From positions 124,001 through 188,000 of the forward strand of contig NZ_QJTK01000002.1 in NCBI RefSeq assembly GCF_003217355.1: a stretch of DNA of 64,000 bases. Reading direction: 5' to 3'. A program made the position numbers and the translations under genes. Origin of the DNA: Rhodobacter viridis. Lineage in GTDB: Bacteria; Pseudomonadota; Alphaproteobacteria; Rhodobacterales; Rhodobacteraceae. The notes beneath the pieces are model-generated. The model was not told the origin of the DNA. It did not search any database and saw nothing but the letters and a program-made list of their open reading frames with translations. Shown here in pieces: positions 1-8,180 of this stretch (positions within the stretch are counted from its first letter, which is position 1; each line of letters opens with the position of its first letter).

Positions 1-700
1 CGGCCGTCCCGAGAGCTTCCGCTTCCACCACATCTCGACCGACGAGGTCTTCGGATCGCTGCCGCATGACCCCTCCGTGAAATTCACCGAGGATACGCCC
101 TACGATCCGCGCAGCCCCTATTCGGCCTCGAAGGCGGGCTCGGATCATCTGGTCCGCGCCTGGCACGAGACCTATGGCCTGCCGGTCGTGCTGACGAATT
201 GCTCGAACAACTATGGCCCGTTCCATTTCCCGGAAAAGCTCATTCCGGTGATCATCCTGAACGCGCTCGCGGGAAAAACCCTGCCGATCTATGGCGACGG
301 TTCGAACATCCGCGACTGGCTTTATGTCGAAGATCACGCCGATGCGCTTTTGACCGTGGTCGAAAAGGGCCAGGTCGGGCGCAGCTACAACATCGGTGGC
401 GAGAACGAGCGCACGAACCTCGAACTGGTGCGCACGCTCTGCGCCATTCTCGACCGCAAGCAACCGAAAGCCTCGGGCAGCTATGCCGATCAGATCACCT
501 TCGTCACCGACCGGCCCGGCCATGATGCGCGCTATGCGATCGATCCGACGCGGATCCGCGCCGAACTGGGCTGGCGGCCCTCGGTGACGGTCGAAGAGGG
601 GCTTGAGCGCACCGTCGACTGGTATCTGGCGCATGAAAGCTGGTGGCGGCCGCTGCAAGAGCGCGACGGCGTCGGCAAACGGCTGGGGGTCAAGGCGTGA
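1..700 (+). CDS. rfbB: dTDP-glucose 4,6-dehydratase, C-terminal part (cut by window edge)
   Basis: The enzyme converts dTDP-glucose to dTDP-4-keto-6-deoxyglucose, the second step of dTDP-L-rhamnose synthesis, in the cytoplasm. The frame is open from base 2 and encodes [13 protein letters not shown], then the SDR catalytic YSASK (Tyr codon at 119), the RmlB-type [17 protein letters not shown] and [16 protein letters not shown]. The N-terminal Rossmann part lies outside the window, so the gene is partial only because of the window edge. It is followed with a 4-base GTGA overlap by a sulfotransferase and then rfbD and rfbA, which confirms the pathway. The family match is unambiguous. Confidence 0.96.
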   Translation, partial: GRPESFRFHHISTDEVFGSLPHDPSVKFTEDTPYDPRSPYSASKAGSDHLVRAWHETYGLPVVLTNCSNNYGPFHFPEKLIPVIILNALAGKTLPIYGDGSNIRDWLYVEDHADALLTVVEKGQVGRSYNIGGENERTNLELVRTLCAILDRKQPKASGSYADQITFVTDRPGHDARYAIDPTRIRAELGWRPSVTVEEGLERTVDWYLAHESWWRPLQERDGVGKRLGVKA

Positions 701-1380
701 CGGAAACGCGCAAGGGCACGCTCTGGCTGCATGTCGGCACCCACAAGACCGGGACGACCTCGATCCAGAGGGCCTTGCAGCTTTCGGCCGACCGGCTGCG
801 ACAGGCGAATGTGGCGACGCATCCCGAAAAGAACGCCTGGGCGCTCGCCAACACCTTCCTGCGCCCCGAAGTGCGCTCGACCCCGCGGCTGAGCGGCGGG
901 CATCCCCTGCCCGATCTCGCACAGCTCGAGGGGGTTCACGCCGAAATCGCGGCCGCCCGCGGCACCGCACCGGACATGGTCATCAGCAGCGAGGAATTCT
1001 GTCTGCTGCGCACGCCGCTTGAAGCATTTGCGCTGAAGACCGCGCTGGGCGCGGGGTTTGACAGGATCGTGCCGTTGATCGCGCTGCGGAAGCTGGAGGA
1101 TTGGCGCGCCTCGCGCGCAAATCAGTTGCGCAAGACCGGCAACTGGGAGGCGCAAAAGGCGCTGCCGGACGAACAAAGCACCGATGGCGCCTGGTATTAT
1201 GACATCGCCGCCCTCCTGAGGTTCTGGCAGGGGATCGGCACGCCGGTGGTGCTCGACTACGACCGGATCTGCGCCGAGGAGGGCGATGTCCTGCCCGCTT
1301 TTGCGCGCATCATCGGCCAGCCCGGTCTGTTCGACGGCCTCGACATCCGTCTCAACACGCGCAAGAGGGATTTGGAATGA
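697..1380 (+). CDS. Sulfotransferase-like protein
   Basis: This 227-residue protein begins at a GTG that overlaps the rfbB stop (GTGA). A longer version starting at 643 would run far into rfbB, so it was not chosen. The motif [13 protein letters not shown] near the N-terminus is the P-loop-like 5'-phosphosulfate-binding loop of sulfotransferases, seen in the form common in Rhodobacteraceae polysaccharide loci. It ends in an ATGA overlap with rfbD, so it is embedded in the rhamnose operon. By inference it transfers sulfate from PAPS to a sugar of the polysaccharide. The acceptor cannot be read from the sequence, and loss of sulfotransferase activity in this divergent family cannot be excluded. 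Confidence 0.75.
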   Translation: MTETRKGTLWLHVGTHKTGTTSIQRALQLSADRLRQANVATHPEKNAWALANTFLRPEVRSTPRLSGGHPLPDLAQLEGVHAEIAAARGTAPDMVISSEEFCLLRTPLEAFALKTALGAGFDRIVPLIALRKLEDWRASRANQLRKTGNWEAQKALPDEQSTDGAWYYDIAALLRFWQGIGTPVVLDYDRICAEEGDVLPAFARIIGQPGLFDGLDIRLNTRKRDLE

Positions 1381-2222
1381 GGGTTCTCGTTTTCGGCAAG
1401 ACCGGACAGGTGGCGCAGGAACTGCAGCGCCTGCTGCCCGCGGCGATCTTTCTGGGCCGCGAGGCAGCAGATCTGAGCGACCCGGCCGCCTGCGCGCAGG
1501 CGATCCGCGACAGCGACGCCGAGGTGGTGATCAATGCCGCGGCCTGGACGGCCGTCGACAAGGCCGAGACCGAGGAAGCCGCGGCCACCGTCGTCAATGG
1601 CGAGGCCCCGGCAGCCATGGCCCGGGCCTGTGCGGAAAAGGGCCTCCCCTTCCTGCACATCTCGACCGATTACGTCTTTTCCGGCGAAGGCACGACACCT
1701 TGGGTCGAGACCGATCCGGTGGCGCCGTCGAATGCCTATGGCCGCAGCAAGCTCGCGGGCGAGATCGGCACCCGTGCGGCGGGCGGCAACACCGCGATCC
1801 TGCGTACCAGCTGGGTGTTCTCGGCGCATGGGGCGAATTTCGTGAAGACCATGCTGCGGCTGAGCGAGACCCGCGATGCGCTGAACGTGGTCGAGGATCA
1901 GATCGGCGGTCCGACCCCCGCGGCCGACATCGCGGCGGCATTGGTCGTGATGGCGCAAAAGATGGTCGCCGGGCAGCCGGGCGGCACCTATCACTTCGGC
2001 GGCAGCCCTTCGGTCAGCTGGGCCGATTTCGCCCGCGAGATCTTTGCGCTGTCCGGGCGCAAGGTGGCGGTGACGGGCATTCCGACCGCGGCCTATCCGA
2101 CGCCTGCGGTGCGGCCGCTGAACAGCCGGATGGACTGCGCGGCGCTCGCGCGCGACTTCGGCGTCGCCGCCCCCGACTGGAAGGCCGGTCTGGCCAAAGT
2201 CCTGAAAGATCTGGAGGTTTGA
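1377..2222 (+). CDS. rfbD: dTDP-4-dehydrorhamnose reductase
   Basis: The enzyme reduces dTDP-4-dehydro-L-rhamnose to dTDP-L-rhamnose with NAD(P)H, the last step of the pathway. The 281-residue length is normal for RmlD. Visible are the N-terminal Rossmann motif VFGKTGQVAQ, HISTDYVFSG, and the catalytic Tyr121/Lys125 in YGRSKLAGE. The start overlaps the preceding sulfotransferase gene by four bases, and rfbA begins one base after the stop, which indicates one transcript. rfbC, the 3,5-epimerase, is not in the window and is presumably to the left of rfbB. Confidence 0.97.
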   Translation: MRVLVFGKTGQVAQELQRLLPAAIFLGREAADLSDPAACAQAIRDSDAEVVINAAAWTAVDKAETEEAAATVVNGEAPAAMARACAEKGLPFLHISTDYVFSGEGTTPWVETDPVAPSNAYGRSKLAGEIGTRAAGGNTAILRTSWVFSAHGANFVKTMLRLSETRDALNVVEDQIGGPTPAADIAAALVVMAQKMVAGQPGGTYHFGGSPSVSWADFAREIFALSGRKVAVTGIPTAAYPTPAVRPLNSRMDCAALARDFGVAAPDWKAGLAKVLKDLEV

Positions 2223-2223
2223 A

Positions 2224-3099
2224 ATGACGGCACGCAAGGGCATCATTCTGGCCGGCGGCTCCGGCACGCGGCTTTACCCGATCACCATCGGCGTCTCGAA
2301 GCAGCTTCTGCCGATCTACGACAAGCCGATGGTCTATTATCCGCTCTCGGTGCTGATGCTCGCGGGCATCCGCGAGATCGCGATCATCACCACGCCGATC
2401 GATCAGGAGCAGTTCAAGCGCACCTTGGGCGATGGCTCGCAATGGGGCCTGAGCCTGACCTATATCGCGCAGCCCTCGCCCGATGGTCTGGCGCAGGCCT
2501 ATATCCTGGCCGAGGACTTCCTTGATGGTGCGCCCTCGGCGATGGTGCTGGGCGACAACATCTTCTTTGGCCACGGCCTCTCGGCACTGCTGGCCGAGGC
2601 CGATGCCCAGACCGCGGGTGGCACCGTCTTCGGCTATCGCGTCGCCGATCCGGAACGCTATGGCGTCGTCGATTTCGACGCCGAGGGCAAGGTCCGCGCG
2701 ATCATCGAGAAACCGCCGGTGCCGCCGTCGAATTTCGCCGTGACCGGGCTTTACTTCCTTGACGGTGCCGCGCCCGAACGCGCCCGCAAGGTCACCCCCT
2801 CGGCACGCGGCGAGCTGGAAATCGTCACGCTGCTGGAAATGTATCTGGCCGAGGGCAGCCTGCGCGTCTGTCAGATGGGCCGCGGCTATGCCTGGCTCGA
2901 CACCGGCACACATGGCAGCCTGCTTGACGCCGGGAATTTCGTGCGCACGCTCGAAGAACGCCAAGGGTTGCAGACCGGCAGCCCGGACGAGATCGCCTTT
3001 GAACGCGGCTGGATCGACGCCGATGGCCTGCGCGCCCGGGCGAAGCTCTTCGGCAAGAACGACTACGGCAATTATCTGCTCAAACTGCTCGACGCGTGA
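2224..3099 (+). CDS. rfbA: Glucose-1-phosphate thymidylyltransferase
   Basis: The enzyme makes dTDP-glucose from dTTP and glucose 1-phosphate, the first and feedback-controlled step of dTDP-rhamnose synthesis. It is 291 residues, typical for RmlA. The nucleotide-binding GGSGTRLYP lies at residues 11-19, followed by KQLLPIYDKPMVYYPL and the metal site region LGDNIFFG. The start lies one base after the rfbD stop, and the stop overlaps the GTG start of the next glycosyltransferase by four bases. Confidence 0.97.
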   Translation: MTARKGIILAGGSGTRLYPITIGVSKQLLPIYDKPMVYYPLSVLMLAGIREIAIITTPIDQEQFKRTLGDGSQWGLSLTYIAQPSPDGLAQAYILAEDFLDGAPSAMVLGDNIFFGHGLSALLAEADAQTAGGTVFGYRVADPERYGVVDFDAEGKVRAIIEKPPVPPSNFAVTGLYFLDGAAPERARKVTPSARGELEIVTLLEMYLAEGSLRVCQMGRGYAWLDTGTHGSLLDAGNFVRTLEERQGLQTGSPDEIAFERGWIDADGLRARAKLFGKNDYGNYLLKLLDA

Positions 3100-4028
3100 G
3101 GCGGCCCGTGACCTCGGTCTCGATCCTGATGGCGACGTGGAATGGCGCGGCGCGGCTGGTGCCGCAGCTCGACAGCTTTGCCGCGCAAGACCTGCCGCCG
3201 GCGCAGCTGATCGTCAGTGACGATGGCTCGACCGATGCGACGCGGCAGGTGCTGACCGATTGGGCGGCCCGCCATCCCGCGATTGCGCTGCGGCTGATGG
3301 ACGGGCCGAAGGCGGGGGCGGCGCAGAATTTCCTGTCGCTGCTGCGCCAGCCGGTCGAGACCGATCTTTGGGCGATCTCGGATCAGGATGATGTCTGGCT
3401 GCAGGAAAAGCTGCGCGTCGCGGCCGCGGCGCTGGCGCAGGGGCGGGCGGATCAGCCCGCGCTTTACTGCGGCCGCTCCTTCGAGGTGAACGAGGATCTG
3501 ACCGGGCATCGGCTGTCGCGCGGCGCGCCCTGGCCGGCCTCCTTTGCCCATGCGCTGGTGCAGAACATCGCGGGCGGCAATACGATGGTGCTGAACCGCG
3601 CCGCGGCCGAGGCGATCCGCAAAGCCGCGCTGCGCACGACGGATACGGTGATCCATGACTGGTGGGTCTATCAGGTGATCACCGGCATCGGGGGCCGGGT
3701 GATCTTCGACGATACGCCGCATCTGCTCTACCGCCAGCACGGGGGCAATGTGATCGGCGCGAACCGCGGCGCATTGGCGACACTCATGCGGGCGCACATG
3801 CTGGTGACCGGGCGGTTTTCCGACTGGTGCCGGCGCAATATCGCGGCGCTGCGGGCGATCGAGGACATGCTGACGCCGGAAAACCGCGCCCTGCTGAGTG
3901 CCTTCGAAACCGCCCGCGCCCTGCCGCCGCTGCAAAGCCTCGCGGCGATCCGCAAGGCGGGCTTTTATCGGCAAGGCCTGCGCGGGCAGCTGTCGCTGTA
4001 TGCCGGGGCGCTGCTGAAGCGGCTCTAG
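3096..4028 (+). CDS. Glycosyltransferase family 2, rhamnosyltransferase-like
   Basis: This 310-residue GT-A fold enzyme probably adds a sugar to the polysaccharide, and rhamnose is the natural guess from its position directly after rfbA. SDDGSTD (residues 41-47) and the DQDD around residues 96-99 are the nucleotide- and metal-binding motifs of GT2 enzymes of the rhamnosyltransferase type. The start is a GTG overlapping the rfbA stop; another GTG lies at 3108. The stop codon lies in the tetranucleotide CTAG at 4025-4028, which also contains the stop of the convergent fibre gene. Confidence 0.9.
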   Translation: MRRPVTSVSILMATWNGAARLVPQLDSFAAQDLPPAQLIVSDDGSTDATRQVLTDWAARHPAIALRLMDGPKAGAAQNFLSLLRQPVETDLWAISDQDDVWLQEKLRVAAAALAQGRADQPALYCGRSFEVNEDLTGHRLSRGAPWPASFAHALVQNIAGGNTMVLNRAAAEAIRKAALRTTDTVIHDWWVYQVITGIGGRVIFDDTPHLLYRQHGGNVIGANRGALATLMRAHMLVTGRFSDWCRRNIAALRAIEDMLTPENRALLSAFETARALPPLQSLAAIRKAGFYRQGLRGQLSLYAGALLKRL

Positions 4029-5140
4029 ACCCAGCGGCCGACGGCGATCAGATCGATCTTGAAGACATCGGCATTGGTCGCATTGCCCAGCCGCACGACA
4101 TGGATGCCCGCCGCCGCCGTGGCATCGAGATCGCCGACGCAGGCGGAACAGCTGCGCCGATCCTGCGTCAACCCGGTCGGCGCCACCCCGCGCGCGCTCA
4201 GCACCGGTGCGGCCGAGAAGGCCTTGGGATAGGTCCAGGTAAAATCGGCGGTCTTGTAGGGCGCGGTGAACGACCCCGAGCCGACCGCGATGATCGAACC
4301 AAGCGTGCGCTGCGCGAAACAGATCTGCGTGCCGTCGGCGAAACGGATGTAGTCGCCATTCGTGCCCGTGCCGCGCTCGAGCACCGCCCCCGTCGGCACG
4401 CCCGTGTTTTGCGCCACGGTGCCAAGCAGATTGCCCGGCCCGTAGCCGTAATCCGCCCGCATCAACCGCCCTGCGGTCACATCGGTGCGCGACTGCTGCA
4501 CCGCCGCCCCCGAGGCAATCCCCGTTGCGCCCGCGAAACTCAGCGCCGTGGTCCAGGCCGCGCCATCGGCGCTGACCTTGATCGCAAAACCGTCGCTGCC
4601 GGTCGTGCCCATCTCGGCCCGGCCCGACCACGAGGTCTGAAACAGCAGGCTTGCGGTGTCGCTCGACAGCGCCTTGTTGATCTTCAGCTGATGCCCGGCC
4701 CCCTCGTGGCTGAGCAGCGTCGCCGCCGCATGGACCGAGAGCCGGTTGGTGGCGTCATGCGTGGTGTTGATCCCCACGCCCGGCAGATTGTCGGTCTGGA
4801 CCGGGGCCACCCCCCAGGCGGTTCCGTCGAAGACAAGCACCGCCCCGTCGGACAGATCGCGCGCCACCCAGCCCGGTTGCGGTGTCGCGAAAAGCCAGCC
4901 GCTGCCGGTCCAGAGCGCCACCGCCGCATCCTGCCCGCTCCAGCCTGCCGCACCGCCCGGGGCAACGATGTAGCGATCCCCGGTCTGCGGCGAAGCGGGC
5001 GGCGTGCTCAGCAGTCGGCCGAGGACGGCCAGCTGCACGATCGCATCCAGAAGGCTCAGCGCCTCGTTGTGGGTGACATGCTTTTGCGCTTGCGAGGGCA
5101 GGATGAGGGGCAGCCCCAGAAGCGGGGTTTGATCGGCCAT
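4025..5140 (-). CDS. DUF2793 tail-fibre-like protein (phage/GTA type)
   Basis: The 371-residue protein starts at an ATG with GGAG seven bases upstream; a longer start at 5221 has no such site. The N-terminus (QTPLLGLPLILPSQAQKHV, NEAL, LDAIVQLAVL) and the following GDRYIV, W-G-DAAVALWTGSGW and FDGTAW segments are typical of DUF2793. The C-terminal half contains RFADGTQICFAQ, a phrase recurring in phage tail-fibre tips, and ends in VGRWV. From memory, DUF2793 proteins occur among the dispersed fibre genes of the R. capsulatus gene transfer agent (GTA). No other phage or GTA gene is present here. Its place between capsule synthesis and export genes suggests that it recognises this polysaccharide, but this is inference. 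Confidence 0.8.
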   Translation of the reverse strand: MADQTPLLGLPLILPSQAQKHVTHNEALSLLDAIVQLAVLGRLLSTPPASPQTGDRYIVAPGGAAGWSGQDAAVALWTGSGWLFATPQPGWVARDLSDGAVLVFDGTAWGVAPVQTDNLPGVGINTTHDATNRLSVHAAATLLSHEGAGHQLKINKALSSDTASLLFQTSWSGRAEMGTTGSDGFAIKVSADGAAWTTALSFAGATGIASGAAVQQSRTDVTAGRLMRADYGYGPGNLLGTVAQNTGVPTGAVLERGTGTNGDYIRFADGTQICFAQRTLGSIIAVGSGSFTAPYKTADFTWTYPKAFSAAPVLSARGVAPTGLTQDRRSCSACVGDLDATAAAGIHVVRLGNATNADVFKIDLIAVGRWV

Positions 5141-5239
5141 GGGAAATCTCCGCAAAGGTGGATTTGCGCAAGCTTTCCTGCCGGAAGGTAAATATGCCCG
5201 AAGACCGGCGTGCGCAGACACCGTGTCGCGCGCAACGGC

Positions 5240-5926
5240 TCAGTCGTCCATCAGGTTGACCTTGAGGCCCTTGCGCTGCATCGCCTTCTGGTAATGCTCG
5301 ATCGCATCGCCGACATCGGGGTAGTAAAAAAGCTGCCCGTCTTCGAGATAGGCCCCCGAGGAACACAGCCGCTTCAGCTCTCCGCGCTGGTGCGACACGA
5401 TGATTGCGCCGGATTTCTTCAGCCGCTCACTCATGAAGGACTGGCACTTCGCGCGGAACGAGGCATCGCCGACCGACATCACCTCGTCGATCAGATAGGT
5501 GTCGAACTCGACCGCCATCGAAAGCGCAAAGGCAAGGCGCGAGCGCATCCCCGAGGAATAGGTCCGCGTCGGCAAATGGAAATGCTGCCCGAGATCCGCG
5601 AAGTCGCGGCAAAACCGGATCGCCTCATCGGTATCGACCCCATAGACCCGGGCGACGAAGCGCACATTCTGCGCCCCGCTCAGATCGCCATGGAAGCTGC
5701 CCGCAAAGCCGATCGGCCAGGAGACCGAACCGTCCGAGATCACCGCGCCGCTGTCCGGTTCGACCGTGCCTGCGATCATCTGCAGCATGGTGGATTTTCC
5801 GGCGCCGTTGCCACCGAGCAATGCCGTGGCCTCGCCCGTCTGAAAGACGAAGTTGATGTTGCGGGCCACCGACTTCGACACCCCGCCAAGCCGGAAGGTC
5901 TTGTTCAGGTTCCGCAGCTCGATCAT
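5240..5926 (-). CDS. kpsT: Capsular polysaccharide ABC exporter, ATPase
   Basis: This is the ATP-binding subunit of an ABC-2 exporter that moves lipid-linked capsule or EPS across the inner membrane. The 228-residue length matches KpsT. Walker A GGNGAGKST is at residues 38-46, the signature SSGMR at 124-128 and Walker B YLIDE at 144-148, with the SVGD that follows in KpsT/TagH-type proteins. It lies three bases downstream of the kpsE stop and so is probably co-transcribed with it. Its permease partner is most likely the divergent kpsM at 7241. Confidence 0.93.
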   Translation of the reverse strand: MIELRNLNKTFRLGGVSKSVARNINFVFQTGEATALLGGNGAGKSTMLQMIAGTVEPDSGAVISDGSVSWPIGFAGSFHGDLSGAQNVRFVARVYGVDTDEAIRFCRDFADLGQHFHLPTRTYSSGMRSRLAFALSMAVEFDTYLIDEVMSVGDASFRAKCQSFMSERLKKSGAIIVSHQRGELKRLCSSGAYLEDGQLFYYPDVGDAIEHYQKAMQRKGLKVNLMDD

Positions 5927-5929
5927 CGC

Positions 5930-7183
5930 TTAACGCCTGTCGCGCAGACTGTAGTAGACCAGAACGCAGATCGACCAGATCAGCGTCAGGAATACGCTCA
6001 TCATCAGGGTGATCACGCCCCGCTCGGGATAGGTCGAAGCCTCGGCCAGCGACGGGGTCGTGTAGGTCGCCAGATACCGGCTTTGCCGCTGCGCCTGTGC
6101 ATTGGCCGAGTCAAGCGAGGCCATCGCGGCCACATAGGCCGAGTTCGCATATTCCACATCGACCGAGAGGCGTTCGTATTCGGCCATCAGCGTCGGGTAA
6201 TCTTCGTCCGACTCGACCTCCGGGCTCTCGGCCGTTCCCATGCCGAACTTGCTTTTTTCCTGCTCGATCAGGGTCTGGATCACATCGATGCGGCGGCGCG
6301 ACTGCGAGATCCGCGGGTCATCGCCGGACGAGGTCTCAAGCGTCAGGTTCAGGTCGATATAGGCCTGTGCCAATTGCTGCTCGAGCGAGGTCAGAAGCCC
6401 CATCTGCCCCTGCACATCTGCGGCCGGATCGATGATCCGGGTCTTCGAGCGGAAGCGCGTGCGTTCCTCCCGCGCCTTCTTGAGCCGCTCGATGGCGATG
6501 CCCAGCTCTTCCTTGGCGTAGCGGGTGGCGTCTTCTCGGGCGATTGCCGACATTTCGTTGATCACCGCGGTCGATTCCGCCACGATTTCCTTCGAGATCG
6601 CCAGCGCATCCTCGCGGGTGAAGGCGCGGGTCTCGACCTCGATCAGGCCGCTGTTCGAGGCGTAGGAGACCTTGACCATGCTTTGCCAGTAATCGACCAG
6701 ATCCTCGATCGTGCCATCGGTGTCATAGGAGAAGACCGGGTCGAAAGCGGGCCGCGAGAAGACCTTGGCAAGATCGATCTTGCGGTTGATGCGCTCGACA
6801 AGGGTCCGGCTCTGGACGAAGGCGTAGATGACCTCGGAATCGGACGAACTGGAATGCGTCAGCATCGAGAGGCCACCGAGCAGATCGCCGGCGGACCCCA
6901 TGTCTTCGGAATGGACGGTGAAGCCGACCTTCGAAGCATATTCATCGGCAGCGATCAGGTAGAGATAGAGCACTCCCAGCGAAACCGGAGCCACGACACC
7001 AAGAAGGAAGCTGAGAAGCAGGATCTTGTGCCGAAACCTCGGTCGGGCACCGGCGGGGCTGCCAATCGTTTTCGTGACCTTTTTCACCGCGGCATTGGCC
7101 GCATCCGAGAGCTGCCTGTTAATCGCTCTTACTCCCGCCGCGCTATCGAAGTGCCGCCAGTCATGGTTATTTGTCTCTCGCAT
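5930..7183 (-). CDS. kpsE: Capsule export inner-membrane/periplasmic adaptor (KpsE/Wzc-type, no kinase)
   Basis: KpsE-type polysaccharide co-polymerases link the ABC exporter to the outer-membrane channel. The 417-residue protein has a transmembrane helix at about residues 53-77, a large periplasmic part with long helices rich in Glu, Arg and Ala (about 215-360), and a second helix near the C-terminus (about 393-412), ending in YYSLRDRR. There is no tyrosine-kinase domain. kpsT follows after three bases. The start is separated by only 57 bases from the divergent kpsM, so the two units share a short promoter region. Confidence 0.88.
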   Translation of the reverse strand: MRETNNHDWRHFDSAAGVRAINRQLSDAANAAVKKVTKTIGSPAGARPRFRHKILLLSFLLGVVAPVSLGVLYLYLIAADEYASKVGFTVHSEDMGSAGDLLGGLSMLTHSSSSDSEVIYAFVQSRTLVERINRKIDLAKVFSRPAFDPVFSYDTDGTIEDLVDYWQSMVKVSYASNSGLIEVETRAFTREDALAISKEIVAESTAVINEMSAIAREDATRYAKEELGIAIERLKKAREERTRFRSKTRIIDPAADVQGQMGLLTSLEQQLAQAYIDLNLTLETSSGDDPRISQSRRRIDVIQTLIEQEKSKFGMGTAESPEVESDEDYPTLMAEYERLSVDVEYANSAYVAAMASLDSANAQAQRQSRYLATYTTPSLAEASTYPERGVITLMMSVFLTLIWSICVLVYYSLRDRR

Positions 7184-7240
7184 TGCAAGCTAAAAAGCAC
7201 TAGCAAGCAGGCGGAGAACCCCGTGGGAGGCCCGTTTTAC

Positions 7241-8044
7241 ATGGAAAAAGGCGCAGTTTCCGTCCGCACCAACCGGGGCAGACTGATCGGCGCGCGCGCC
7301 GTCTTCGCGCTCATCCTGCGCGAGATGACGACGACTTACGGGAAGTCGGCAGGGGGCTATTTCTGGGCGATCGCCGAGCCGGTCGGCGCGATCCTTCTGC
7401 TGTCGGTGGTCTTTTCGCTGATCGTGCGCAATCCGCCGCTGGGGCAGAGCTTTCTGCTGTTCTATGCCAGCGGATTTCTGGCCCTGAGTTCCTACAACGC
7501 GATCTCGATCAACGTCGCGATGTCGATTCGCTTCTCCAAGGCGCTGCTGGCCTATCCAAGCGTCACCTATATCGATGCCATCGTCGCGCGGCTTTTGCTG
7601 ACGACGCTCACGCAAATCCAGGTCTTCGCGATCGTCATCATCGGCGCCATCGAGATGCAGAACATGCAGATCAACATCGACTTCATCGCCCTTGCGCGCG
7701 CCTGGGGCATGATGATGGCGCTGGGAACCGCTGTCGGTCTGCTCAACTGCTATCTGATGACCACCTTTCCGGTCTGGCAGTCGATCTGGGCGATCATGAA
7801 CCGGCCACTGTTTCTGGTCGCGGGCGTGCTGCATCTGGTCGACGAGCTGCCCGATACGATCCGGGACATCAGCCTGCTGCTGCCGCCCGCCCATTTCATC
7901 ATGATGATGCGCAAAGGCATCTACGACACCTACGACGCCCCCTATGTTTCCGAGCTCTACGTCTACGGCGTCGCGCTGGTGATCGGGGCGATCGGGATGC
8001 TGTTGCTGCACCGCCACCACCGCGAAATTCTCTCAGAACGCTGA
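7241..8044 (+). CDS. kpsM: Capsular polysaccharide ABC exporter, permease
   Basis: This is the membrane subunit of the capsule exporter. The ATG at 7241 is preceded by GGGAGG, ten bases away. The 267-residue product has the KpsM architecture: a cytoplasmic N-terminus with FALILREMTTTYGKSAGGYFWAI, six hydrophobic helices and a C-terminal LHRHHREILSER. A longer open frame to the left is antisense to kpsE and kpsT and is rejected. The permease is transcribed away from its ATPase, which is unusual because kpsM and kpsT are normally adjacent and co-directional. Confidence 0.92.
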   Translation: MEKGAVSVRTNRGRLIGARAVFALILREMTTTYGKSAGGYFWAIAEPVGAILLLSVVFSLIVRNPPLGQSFLLFYASGFLALSSYNAISINVAMSIRFSKALLAYPSVTYIDAIVARLLLTTLTQIQVFAIVIIGAIEMQNMQINIDFIALARAWGMMMALGTAVGLLNCYLMTTFPVWQSIWAIMNRPLFLVAGVLHLVDELPDTIRDISLLLPPAHFIMMMRKGIYDTYDAPYVSELYVYGVALVIGAIGMLLLHRHHREILSER

Positions 8045-8180
8045 AACTCCCGGCAAAGCCTCGCGCATCTGCAGCGTAGGTCCGCCAACACACTTGACGA
8101 CGCCCCTGCCCTGCTGGCACCGGTGCGGTGGCGACATGAAATGCTGCAAGGCCGAACTCCGTTAACATCAAAGGCAAAGC

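Noticed and set aside
4025-5140. A remnant prophage around the DUF2793 gene
   Set aside because: No integrase, capsid, tail or lysis gene and no attachment repeats were seen on either side; the neighbours are polysaccharide genes.
5210-7240. N-terminal extension of kpsM by some 670 codons
   Set aside because: It is antisense to kpsE and kpsT. The KpsM fold and a good ribosome site begin at 7241.
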